A stretch of 64,000 nucleotides of DNA, from positions 1-64,000 of the forward strand of contig NZ_JAFIRA010000010.1 in assembly GCF_022848905.1 (NCBI RefSeq), read 5' to 3'. Position 1 is the first letter of the stretch. Every line of letters starts with the position of its first letter. The notes under the pieces were generated by a model. The model made no database searches. It was not told the DNA's origin and worked only from the letters and a program-made list of their open reading frames with translations. The translations under genes and the position numbers were made by a program. Positions 8,636 to 18,000 of the stretch are shown one piece after another. This stretch comes from Thermostichus vulcanus str. 'Rupite'. GTDB lineage: Bacteria; Cyanobacteriota; Cyanobacteriia; Thermostichales; Thermostichaceae.

Positions 8636-9073
8636 TTAGGATTCCCCGTCGCGCTTGTACTTGAGATAGCGGGCACCATAGCCGAGGTATCGACGGATCA
8701 AATCCATCTTAATCTCGTTGGTTTTGGGGGATCCCTTAGCCACTTCGGCTTCTTTGGCAATGTCAATGGCTTTTTGATGAATCCAATGATCAATATCTTT
8801 GATGATGGATTCAGCCAGAGAATTTTTCCCCTTCCCCCATTTGTTATCTCGACCGACTTGATAGCGAAGAAAGTTCTTGATGACCTCTGGACTATCTGTG
8901 GAGGTTGCAACATGGAGTAAATTGCGGTACTGAGATTCCTCTAGATTTTTGAGATCCCTAAAATTATCCAGAGCAGTTTGGATTCTGGTAACCAGCTCAT
9001 CTTCTGCTAAGCGGATCCCACGTTGAATCTTAAGCTCCTGCTCAGAACTAACCTTGTCAGTTGTGATTGTCAT
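8636..9073 (-). CDS. Small helical effector subunit (Cas11-like)
   Basis: 145 aa, mostly charged helices, starting at ATG 9073 in an ATGA overlap with the csx10-like gene. The C-terminal YLGYGARYLKYKRDG resembles the end of the helical domain of the 3850-4524 protein. Size, helical nature, and a position beside the Csx10-like RAMP fit the Cas11 (Csm2/Cmr5-type) small subunit that stabilises the crRNA-target duplex. No family can be named from sequence alone. Confidence 0.6.
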   Translation of the reverse strand: MTITTDKVSSEQELKIQRGIRLAEDELVTRIQTALDNFRDLKNLEESQYRNLLHVATSTDSPEVIKNFLRYQVGRDNKWGKGKNSLAESIIKDIDHWIHQKAIDIAKEAEVAKGSPKTNEIKMDLIRRYLGYGARYLKYKRDGES

Positions 9074-10287
9074 ACCGCATTCTCCCAAAAATGAAGATGA
9101 AACTCGCTGCACACTTCAACTTGACCAAATCCTTCGCTGGTACGCTCACCAACGCCGATCTGCTCTAAGTCAGTCAGTGCAGGGATCCAGCGATCCAACT
9201 GAGTGGTACTGAAAAGAAACACACTCCCTGGGCTGGTGACCAGATCCACATCTTTGAACAATCCCCATGCAGCATTCCAACCAGAAACATAGTCGTAACT
9301 GCTGAAGGCAAGCTCCAGACAGAGGGATCCATCCTCAATACCCGTCTCTTCCTGCAGCATGGCAGGGCTAAGAACGGTGGTTCGCTGCCAGTTGTCTCGT
9401 AGGATGGCGCCGGACTGTAGGCCGATAGCGAAATACTGCCGGTCGGAGGGTAGTTTTGCGGAAGCAAAAATTTGCCAAGCTTGCCATCGCTCTTGAAGTT
9501 TTTTGTTAAAGGTTGTGAGGCGTTGAGGCAGGGAGGAGGGGGTGGAGGATTGAGGTTTGGCTTCAATCCTGACCCGTCCCAAGCCGCGGGATACACTTCC
9601 ACCCAAGCGGAGCAGATGGGCATTGGCTTGGATATATCTGGTTAGGGTTTCCGCCAGTTTGGCATCCCTAAGATAAATCTTGCCGTTAAAGGTTGTGGCC
9701 CGAATCGGTTGCTCCTTTCTGGGTTGACCTTCATTCATCACCTCCAAGCTATAGAGGATTTGGTCGGCAGCGGTGGCGCGGCGCCGGTTGATGCCGACAC
9801 GGGTGAGAAGGCGTTTGCCGGTTGAAGCCATTTCATACTGGGATCCCTTGGGCTGGTAAAACCCTCGGTAAGGCTCGACCCGTCCCCCGGATCCATCTGG
9901 CTCAGTCGGGTCAAAGGGGATCCCCAGCTTGTGGGAGCAGAAGCGGTCGATGAGGGTGTCAAAGATGCCCGTCTTATCCTTGCCTGAATCTTTGAACCCC
10001 GGATCATTTTTGGAACTCAGAGCCGTAGCAGGCAGAACCTTACTTTGGGATCCTGGATAGGCGTTGGTAAAAACGGCGGGCTGAGCCGCTGTGAACAGGG
10101 CCGCAAAATCTCCCTCCAGAGGAGCATGGGGATTGGCTTGAGCTTGGCTCAGGATCAAACCGGCTATTGCTCCGCGAATGACACTGCCAGGGATGTAGTC
10201 CTGGGCTTCGCTGATGGCTCCCCCTGGTTTTTGGCGACCAATGGCAAGGGGAGATTCCGCCGTAAGGGTGAGTTGGATAGTTTCCAT
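9070..10287 (-). CDS. csx10: Type III RAMP protein Csx10-like (Cas5-type)
   Basis: 405 aa. The N-terminus METIQLTLTAESPLAIGRQ, then SEAQDYIPGSVIRGAIAGLIL, is the Csx10 pattern (dYIPGsviRGAlA). A second glycine-rich segment, LRLGGSVSRGLGRVRIEAK, occurs near residue 240, and the C-terminal ~150 aa form a further domain. Csx10 is the marker RAMP of subtype III-D and is thought to hold the crRNA 5-prime handle as Cas5 does. ATG at 10287 overlaps the preceding TGA as TGATG. The upstream in-frame starts would lie inside the neighbouring gene. Confidence 0.78.
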   Translation of the reverse strand: METIQLTLTAESPLAIGRQKPGGAISEAQDYIPGSVIRGAIAGLILSQAQANPHAPLEGDFAALFTAAQPAVFTNAYPGSQSKVLPATALSSKNDPGFKDSGKDKTGIFDTLIDRFCSHKLGIPFDPTEPDGSGGRVEPYRGFYQPKGSQYEMASTGKRLLTRVGINRRRATAADQILYSLEVMNEGQPRKEQPIRATTFNGKIYLRDAKLAETLTRYIQANAHLLRLGGSVSRGLGRVRIEAKPQSSTPSSLPQRLTTFNKKLQERWQAWQIFASAKLPSDRQYFAIGLQSGAILRDNWQRTTVLSPAMLQEETGIEDGSLCLELAFSSYDYVSGWNAAWGLFKDVDLVTSPGSVFLFSTTQLDRWIPALTDLEQIGVGERTSEGFGQVEVCSEFHLHFWENAV

Positions 10288-11012
10288 CAGACCCATCCTC
10301 CTTGACCCAGTTGCGCCCAATCTTGCTCGGTCGGTTGCAGCGGAACCAGCGATTGGGGATCCCAAGTGAGCCAACCCAACCCCGCAGATTTACTCCCTCC
10401 CAAGGCATGAATGTGATGGAGCGCTGCAAGGATGAGGGCTTTGCCCCAGGATGGACAATCCGGCAACAGGTGCAGGGATCCCGTGAATTTCAGGGCTGTT
10501 GCGGGAGAGGTCTCGATGAAATAGAGCCGTTGATCTTCGGCGGTTTGGCGGCGACGGTTGAGGGTCACCCCAGGGCGCAGAGCCTCCTCATAGCCCTCTG
10601 GAGAAAGATCACACACCAGGTCATCCACCCAAAGGCGAGAGGGTAGGGTGGGGTTGCCAAAGATTTGACAAACCCAACAATGGGATCCCTCATATCCCGC
10701 AACCCGGTACTCCTCGCGCTCAAAACGACCCGGGATCCCTTCCCGTTTGGGGCACATCAGGTTGGGATCCGGAGATTGGCAAATGGCCCAGCCCAGCCCC
10801 CGCGCTAATTTTTCACATTCATGACGCAACCGTCCTTTCAGTTGGGATCCTGGGATCAACAGTCGGCCAAAGGCATCTTTGACGATGGGTTTGTCCGCCA
10901 GGGAGCCACTGGAGCCACCGGATCCCACCGAAAGCGCAGAGGAAAGGGTGGCGGTGAGGGAGACAGAGGCTGTGGTACGGCCCTGAAGGGGTAATTCTGC
11001 CAGTCGAATCAT
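10287..11012 (-). CDS. Type III RAMP protein, Cas7-like, with four-Cys cluster
   Basis: 241 aa. Beta1 SVSLTATLSSALSVGSGG, then DKPIVKDAFGRLLIPGSQLKG with D40 placed like the catalytic aspartate of Csm3, and a late loop GGSKSAGLGWLTWDP. Between them, ICQSPDPNLMCPKRE and GSHCWVCQIFGNP supply two Cys pairs that could bind zinc. It directly follows cas10 with an ATGA overlap, so it is probably the Cas7 copy nearest Cas10 in the complex; that placement is inference. Confidence 0.8.
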   Translation of the reverse strand: MIRLAELPLQGRTTASVSLTATLSSALSVGSGGSSGSLADKPIVKDAFGRLLIPGSQLKGRLRHECEKLARGLGWAICQSPDPNLMCPKREGIPGRFEREEYRVAGYEGSHCWVCQIFGNPTLPSRLWVDDLVCDLSPEGYEEALRPGVTLNRRRQTAEDQRLYFIETSPATALKFTGSLHLLPDCPSWGKALILAALHHIHALGGSKSAGLGWLTWDPQSLVPLQPTEQDWAQLGQGGWV

Positions 11013-13366
11013 GCCTCTCCCTCCACGGCTGCTAGAGCACCGACTTTTTGATCAGCACCCTCTACCTGTACAAACCCATAGAGATCCACCAGGTCTTGCC
11101 AAATCGTCTCGTAGACACTGGATGAACCTTCGGATCCCAGGTGCATCCAGGGGGGGAGGTAGCCATCATTGGTTTTGGCTTTGCACCAGGTTTGTTCAAA
11201 CGCTTCCACGAGGGGCTTACCTTTGGATCCCAAGCGGGTGCGGAAATAGAGGTAGTTGAGGGTGGCAGTCCGTTTGCCTTTTTCCAAAAAGCTGCGCATT
11301 TGGTAAAGTTGTGAACGAGGGAATCCAGAAACTTTAAGGGCTTGTACAGTTTTCAATAAGCCGTGGACTTCCTGTACAGTATAGGGAGCAGCATAGAGCT
11401 GAAGGGTGTGATTTCCTTTGGAAATCTCTAGGGCTTGCTGACGAAACTCCTTGATGCTGGAGGCAATCATCGTCACTGACTTGAGAGTGAGAAAATCAAG
11501 AGTTGCAACAGAAGAATCTGAATGAGCAGGCTTGAGTTTTTTGGAGTAGGTCTTAGCGGATTTACACAGTTGATCAGTGAGTTTTTGAGCATAGTAAATC
11601 GGAGTGTCTTCAGATGCGATCAAAACACCTGCTGAGCTGGATAGCTGACACAGCTTGGCGGATTGAGAGTCAGACCCATATGGTTGATAGCGTTGTTTGA
11701 TTGTCCCAGGAGACTGGGCAGCATAATCTTTGGACTTAGAGAGCAGTATTTGCTCAAATTGTTCACAAAACGTTGTGGCAATATCAAGCGCTTTGTGAGC
11801 GGGAACGATAACAAATACATCATCCCCTCCCACAGTTAAAATCTCAAAAGGATGAATCCATCGTCCGTTGCGCTCCTTACCGGTTTCGGAATCCTGCTGT
11901 AGGCTATGGATTTGATGAGCTTGCAAATGCTGAGCCAAGGCATGATAAACGGCTTTTTCGGTTGCTTCTGAAACATCCTGGCTAAATCTTTGATAGGCTT
12001 CTGGGGTTTTGATTTGTTTTTGGATATAGCCTCCCATGTTGTTGCCATCAGCATAGATATAGGCAACAAAGCCCTGGCAGCCGCTACTTGCATTGGCAAT
12101 CTCTCGCAAGGACTGTGCCTCGCCAATGGTATCGTGAGGATGGGCTTTTTCTTCATGGATTTTATAGTAGAGATCTTGATAAAACCGACCTTCAGAAGAG
12201 TCCAAAAAACGTGCGAAACGACTCACCCAACTTTCCACAAAACCGGGATCCCATTCGGGAAACTTGCGAAACCATCCTTGCTTGCCAGTTTCCATCCTTT
12301 TGGCTTGACGACCGACCAGGGCTTTGCGGGCAGTGGCTTCCGAAAGCCAAGGCTCACCGGGTAGCTCAGCTTTGGCAATGGCAGAACGACGGTCGGTGCT
12401 ATCCCGACGGATATAGGGATGGGTCTCAAAGAAGGCAGGATGGGCGCGGCTGGGGCGGTTAGGATCCGGGTTGCCGTTGCGGCGGTGGTTAAACTGGGCA
12501 GCCAGATGACCGACCAATTCGTTGAAATTTTTCCGGCTTTCAAACTCTTTTTGGCTTGCATTTTTGCCGTAATAGGCTTGCACCAGAGGATTGCTGTTGT
12601 TACGGGTGAGCCAATCCAGCCAGGGGGTCTCCTCAATCGGATCCCGCAGCAACCCGTAGCGCAACTCCAGTAACCGAAAGGTGGATCCCACAGCGCAGGC
12701 GTTGGCGGTGAGGGTTTCTTGGGTGTAGCGGCGCTCAATGGCATCGGCGAGATCATTGACCCAGGCTGCCGGACAAAAAGCAAGGATATTGCCACCGGTG
12801 GAATAAATGATCAGCTCCGGGATCAGGGCTGAGGCTAACCCCGGATAGTGTTGCTCGAGCCAAGCGTGGATCCCATGCTTCGGCTCAGGATCCTTCACAA
12901 ACCTTTTGAGGGCAGAACGACTGGTTTCATCCAAATCGGCCCAGCCTGCGTAGGTATCTTCGGGATCCCCAAAAAAGGCGGGTAAATCGATCAGGTTAAT
13001 GCGATCCAGAAGGGCGGAAGCGCCGCGGATCTCCGGTAGCTTGGCGGACTCGAAGACATACCCCTTGATCTTGGTGGCCCCACCGTACACCAGACCGATG
13101 CGGGTAGTCTGTTGCCAAACCTCTGGATAAAGAGCCTGAAGCTCCGCCGGTGTTTCTGGGAACTTACTGGGGTTTTGCTGCAACTGCTGGATCTGCTGAA
13201 CAAGGGCGGCTGATTCGGGCGGGATCCCGGACTGATCTCCAGAGCGCAGAGCCGTGAGCATTTGTTGCAGGCTGGCAGGGTTCTGGGAGGGAGCCTTGGT
13301 TTCCCCCCAAGCCAAGCACCAGCTTAAAGCAGTGGCGATCCGAGCAGTTGAGTTGGCGGTACTCAT
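11009..13366 (-). CDS. cas10: CRISPR type III Cas10 (Cmr2-like)
   Basis: 785 aa large subunit. The second palm domain carries the cyclase motif GGDD at residues 513-516 (within ILTVGGDDVFVIV), which makes cyclic oligoadenylate from ATP when target RNA is bound. The N-terminal part has the Cmr2-type stretch TKIKGYVFESAKLPEIRGAS near residue 135. No HD dyad of the DNase domain is visible near the N-terminus, as is usual in III-D. The ATG at 13366 is preferred over the in-frame TTG at 13453, which would add a 29-aa extension. It is the first gene of the minus-strand effector operon. Confidence 0.92.
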   Translation of the reverse strand: MSTANSTARIATALSWCLAWGETKAPSQNPASLQQMLTALRSGDQSGIPPESAALVQQIQQLQQNPSKFPETPAELQALYPEVWQQTTRIGLVYGGATKIKGYVFESAKLPEIRGASALLDRINLIDLPAFFGDPEDTYAGWADLDETSRSALKRFVKDPEPKHGIHAWLEQHYPGLASALIPELIIYSTGGNILAFCPAAWVNDLADAIERRYTQETLTANACAVGSTFRLLELRYGLLRDPIEETPWLDWLTRNNSNPLVQAYYGKNASQKEFESRKNFNELVGHLAAQFNHRRNGNPDPNRPSRAHPAFFETHPYIRRDSTDRRSAIAKAELPGEPWLSEATARKALVGRQAKRMETGKQGWFRKFPEWDPGFVESWVSRFARFLDSSEGRFYQDLYYKIHEEKAHPHDTIGEAQSLREIANASSGCQGFVAYIYADGNNMGGYIQKQIKTPEAYQRFSQDVSEATEKAVYHALAQHLQAHQIHSLQQDSETGKERNGRWIHPFEILTVGGDDVFVIVPAHKALDIATTFCEQFEQILLSKSKDYAAQSPGTIKQRYQPYGSDSQSAKLCQLSSSAGVLIASEDTPIYYAQKLTDQLCKSAKTYSKKLKPAHSDSSVATLDFLTLKSVTMIASSIKEFRQQALEISKGNHTLQLYAAPYTVQEVHGLLKTVQALKVSGFPRSQLYQMRSFLEKGKRTATLNYLYFRTRLGSKGKPLVEAFEQTWCKAKTNDGYLPPWMHLGSEGSSSVYETIWQDLVDLYGFVQVEGADQKVGALAAVEGEA

Positions 13367-13874
13367 GTTCTGTGCCTGGCAAGTTTCCTGAGGTGGGTCA
13401 AGGATTCTATGGATTGGGATAGCTTGGATGCGAAGGGCTACCTTACCGCTCAAGCTACTTTGGGCTTGCTTTTGAAAAAAATGAAAATAAGCCAGTCTCC
13501 TTTATCTTGAGTTCGATTCAGTGTCCAGCAGGCCGACCCTGTTTCAGAGAGTCAGCGACAGTTTTTTTCGACTATACACGAGTTCTGAGGCAGCCTACAG
13601 TCTCTGTTGCATAGAAGTTGATCCTTTATGAACTATAACAGGGGAAAAGCTGTAACCTGGCTTTCCACCTGCTGTACTGGAATCATTTTCTGAGTAGCAA
13701 AGTAACATAGACTGCCCATAATCGATTGGATTACAATTCAAGATTTTCTTTAGGTTGTTGTTCTCCCTTGGTCTTTTTAAGGGTAGGTTCTACTGGAAGG
13801 GATCCCTTCCAATTTCTTCTTGAAGGGGTGTACTGGCGAGATGGGCTAGGTTCTGAGAGGGTTAGGGGTTGGCC
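13367..13874. promoter_or_regulatory. Divergent intergenic region between cas10 and cas6
   Basis: About 500 bases without a credible gene, separating the leftward effector operon from rightward cas6, so both promoters should lie here. It is relatively AT-rich in its middle part. It contains the perfect 16-bp palindrome GGAAGGGATCCCTTCC at 13795-13810, an extended form of the resident GGGATCCC repeat. I cannot place -10/-35 boxes with confidence. Confidence 0.5.
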
Positions 13875-14999
13875 ATGGTCAGCGAGCTTTGTTTTTCGGA
13901 TCTGCCAGCCGAAGCAGGTCAGGGGTGGCCAAGGGGTGGAGAGATGGTGGGGATAACGCTGGAGGTTCAAGCTCTCCAGTCCTACAGCTTGGATCCGCAC
14001 TATGCGAAGGGATTGCATGCTTGGTTCTTAAGCCAAGTGGAGCAAACCCATCCGCGTCTGTCGGCCTATCTGCACGATGGAGAATCTGAGAAGCCCTTCA
14101 CCCTATCCCGGCTGATGGGGCCGTTCCGAGAACAGGGGGGGCGACAGGTCATCCCTCCCAATACCCCCTTCCAATGGTCAATCACTGGCCTCAATCCAGA
14201 GGTGGTGGACTGGCTGTGGGGATGGAGTCAACGGTTGCCTGCTTGGTTGGAACTAAGGGGATCCCCGCTGCAGATTCGGGGGTGGAAAGTTTTGTTTCCT
14301 CCACGAACCTATAGTCAACTGCTTGAACAGGCACCTTCTAGTGGGTCTTGCAGTCTTTCGTTTGTATCTCCGACCAGTTTCCGGCACCGAGGGCATCATC
14401 TCCCTTTGCCGGTTCCCAAAAACCTGTTTCACAGCTATCTTCGCCGTTGGAATGATTTTTCTGGCCTGCCGATTGAGGTGGATCTGTTTCTCGACTGGGT
14501 GGATAGGGAGGTCACCATCCAAAGATACCGCCTAGAATCTGTCAAAACCACGGCAGGTCGTCAGGGATCCGTGACAGGGTTCATTGGTTGTATTCAGTTG
14601 GCTGCGTCACCCCGCATGCCTGAGTTGCTGCGCCAACAGGTGCAAGCCCTACTTCAATTTGCCCCCTACTGCGGCACCGGCCACAAAACAACCTTTGGAC
14701 TGGGACAAACCCGCTTGGGTTGGCTAGCTGCTGAGCGGGTTTCTACGCCTAGAGCTTCTCAGGAGGAGCAGATAGCTGAACGAATCCAGGAGCTGAGCAC
14801 CCTATTTCTGTCTCAGCGCCAACGGCAAGGGGGATCCCGGGCAGAGAAGACGGCTTGGTTATGGGCAACGATTCTGGCCCGACGGGAGAGCGGAGAATCT
14901 CTGGAGGTGATTGCCAAGGATCTGGAGATGCCTTATGAGACCGTCAAGACCTATGCCAAGCTGGCGCGGCGAGCAACTAAGAATTATCAATCCGTCTAG
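13875..14999 (+). CDS. cas6: Cas6 pre-crRNA endoribonuclease with C-terminal HTH
   Basis: 374 aa from ATG 13875 (AGGGG lies a few bases upstream); an ATG at 13944 (MVGITLEVQ) is an alternative start. The N-terminal RAMP fold contains LDPHYAKGLHAWFLSQVEQTHPRLSAYLHD, with a His typical of Cas6 near its start. The C-terminal glycine-rich loop APYCGTGHKTTFGLGQTRLG is the Cas6 signature. After it, residues 310-374 form an extra helical region in which GESLEVIAKDLEMPYETVKTY reads as a sigma region-4-like helix-turn-helix. It runs toward the array and ends 50 bp before the first repeat. It probably cleaves each repeat at the base of its hairpin, leaving an 8-nt 5-prime handle. Confidence 0.88.
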   Translation: MVSELCFSDLPAEAGQGWPRGGEMVGITLEVQALQSYSLDPHYAKGLHAWFLSQVEQTHPRLSAYLHDGESEKPFTLSRLMGPFREQGGRQVIPPNTPFQWSITGLNPEVVDWLWGWSQRLPAWLELRGSPLQIRGWKVLFPPRTYSQLLEQAPSSGSCSLSFVSPTSFRHRGHHLPLPVPKNLFHSYLRRWNDFSGLPIEVDLFLDWVDREVTIQRYRLESVKTTAGRQGSVTGFIGCIQLAASPRMPELLRQQVQALLQFAPYCGTGHKTTFGLGQTRLGWLAAERVSTPRASQEEQIAERIQELSTLFLSQRQRQGGSRAEKTAWLWATILARRESGESLEVIAKDLEMPYETVKTYAKLARRATKNYQSV

Positions 15000-15049
15000 T
15001 GTCTCCTAGGCTGTACGACAACCAGATATTGACGAGTATTCAGTGTCAG

Positions 15050-18000
15050 GTTTCCGTCCCCTTGCGGGGAAAAGGTAGGGATTAACCACAGTCCCCGATA
15101 TGTGGCGGCGTATCGAGGGATTTTGTTTCCGTCCCCTTGCGGGGAAAAGGTAGGGATCAACGCAAGCGGCAGAGAAACTGCATCCCAACCCGGAAGGCTT
15201 GTTTCCGTCCCCTTGCGGGGAAAAGGTAGGGATCAACACAGATCTGCGGCCAGCCGCCTGTTAGGATGCCAACCCCAAGTTTCCGTCCCCTTGCGGGGAA
15301 AAGGTAGGGATCAACTGCCATGAATGGCGCTAATGGGGGACTTCCTGGCAACAAGTTGCGTTTCCGTCCCCTTGCGGGGAAAAGGTAGGGATCAACGCAG
15401 CCATCTGCAGATCGGTGCCCAAGTCTTCGCTCCTCAGTTTCCGTCCCCTTGCGGGGAAAAGGTAGGGATCAACCGGGAGATCTAGGTTACGGAAGCCTTC
15501 ACGGCTGCCCTTGGGAGTTTCCGTCCCCTTGCGGGGAAAAGGTAGGGATCAACTCCGTAATTCTACTAACCCGCTAATCAATAAAGCATAGTTTCCGTCC
15601 CCTTGCGGGGAAAAGGTAGGGATCAACGCTACGGCCGGGTATTCCCGGGCTGATGAGGAAACCTTTGTTTCCGTCCCCTTGCGGGGAAAAGGTAGGGATC
15701 AACCCTTGAATAAGCCTAATTCTTCAGGGAGGTTTTCCCCTTGTTTCCGTCCCCTTGCGGGGAAAAGGTAGGGATCAACATGGCTATATTCCGGGTCGCG
15801 CGATTTGGACCGATCATCGTTTCCGTCCCCTTGCGGGGAAAAGGTAGGGATCAACTTGAAACCCGTCGGGTTGCGCCGTGACTGTCATTCCCAGCGTTTC
15901 CGTCCCCTTGCGGGGAAAAGGTAGGGATCAACAAAGCCAAGCCAAAATCACTAAATATCTCGTAGATTGGGGAGTTTCCGTCCCCTTGCGGGGAAAAGGT
16001 AGGGATCAACTCTGGGGCAGGTTGCCAAGCGAGACCTAGGAAGGTACGTTTCCGTCCCCTTGCGGGGAAAAGGTAGGGATCAACGGCGAGAATATCCAGC
16101 TCACCCCTGAGCAGTTGGGGTTTCCGTCCCCTTGCGGGGAAAAGGTAGGGATCAACCTGCATTGGCTAAGGCCAAAAATATGCTCAAGCAGTCAGGTTTC
16201 CGTCCCCTTGCGGGGAAAAGGTAGGGATCAACGATTTTTCAAGTTTTGTCTACCAAGAAATAACTTATTGTTTCCGTCCCCTTGCGGGGAAAAGGTAGGG
16301 ATCAACTATTAGTCTCTGAACTCCGCAAAGCCCAACGGGCTGAGCGAGTTTCCGTCCCCTTGCGGGGAAAAGGTAGGGATCAACGGCTGGCTCCACCAGC
16401 CTACACAGGATCTAACCACCGCGGATCGTTTCCGTCCCCTTGCGGGGAAAAGGTAGGGATCAACGCTAAACAGCTTTGGGTCATCTCTCGGGCGTATCTA
16501 GTTTCCGTCCCCTTGCGGGGAAAAGGTAGGGATCAACTCGGACCAAAGTAAAGCAAGAAAACGAGGAAAACCTGAATGTTTCCGTCCCCTTGCGGGGAAA
16601 AGGTAGGGATCAACCATTGAGCGGGAGGAAAGCCAGAGCACAGTCCCTGTGCGTTTCCGTCCCCTTGCGGGGAAAAGGTAGGGATCAACGCTATGAGGCC
16701 GTCGGACTCGGTGTCAAAGCCATTGTCACGTTTCCGTCCCCTTGCGGGGAAAAGGTAGGGATCAACCACGTAACCGATGGAAACCGGTTTGTCCGTACCA
16801 TCTAGGGTTTCCGTCCCCTTGCGGGGAAAAGGTAGGGATCAACCCCAGGCGTCTTGCACGTTGATTTAGCAGATCCTGATTTGGTTTCCGTCCCCTTGCG
16901 GGGAAAAGGTAGGGATCAACAGAAGCACAGTTTGATTTGTTTAATACACGAGATGCAATTAAGTTTCCGTCCCCTTGCGGGGAAAAGGTAGGGATCAACG
17001 GTGTTATTCACTGAGATAGGCCCCGAGGGCCCATCCCAGTTTCCGTCCCCTTGCGGGGAAAAGGTAGGGATCAACTGGGGTTGTCGTTGGCCCCACACAT
17101 GAATTTAAACGTTTCCGTCCCCTTGCGGGGAAAAGGTAGGGATCAACCCAATATTGGCACGTGGGGTGACGAACCCCTTAAGGCGGGGCTAGAAGTTTCC
17201 GTCCCCTTGCGGGGAAAAGGTAGGGATCAACGAAGGCGGTTAAAGTCGCCAAAGCGGGGCTGAATGCCGTTTCCGTCCCCTTGCGGGGAAAAGGTAGGGA
17301 TCAACAAGATGACAACAACACAGGAAGTAATCAACCTGTTAAAAGTTTCCGTCCCCTTGCGGGGAAAAGGTAGGGATCAACATCAGTAAAAGCCTATGCT
17401 CATGTACCTACACAACAATCTAGTTTCCGTCCCCTTGCGGGGAAAAGGTAGGGATCAACGTAGGTGGGAATGTAAGAGGGAAAAGGGGTATGAAAATGTT
17501 TCCGTCCCCTTGCGGGGAAAAGGTAGGGATCAACGGCGGGGTACGGCCTGCTTCCTTGAGGTGCGCCTGCTGAGGTTTCCGTCCCCTTGCGGGGAAAAGG
17601 TAGGGATCAACAAGCTCACGACTAAGCCCACGGCTAAGCTCACGACTAAGTTTCCGTCCCCTTGCGGGGAAAAGGTAGGGATCAACTTGCGGCTGCCGTG
17701 GAGAAGCTCCAGGTCAACAAGCTGAGTTTCCGTCCCCTTGCGGGGAAAAGGTAGGGATCAACAACCGGCCACAAAGCCGACTACGAAACCGACCACAAGT
17801 TTCCGTCCCCTTGCGGGGAAAAGGTAGGGATCAACGTTGGGGTCGTAACCTCTACTGCGTCAACAGTAGGGGGTTTCCGTCCCCTTGCGGGGAAAAGGTA
17901 GGGATCAACCAACGCTGCTGCCAAACGACTTGCCCATGTTGCCTCTGCTGGTTTCCGTCCCCTTGCGGGGAAAAGGTAGGGATCAACCTCCGGTGCCAAA

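Noticed and set aside
13367-13453. TTG-initiated 29-aa extension of Cas10
   Set aside because: The added residues have no resemblance to the Cas10 N-terminus and an ATG follows at 13366.
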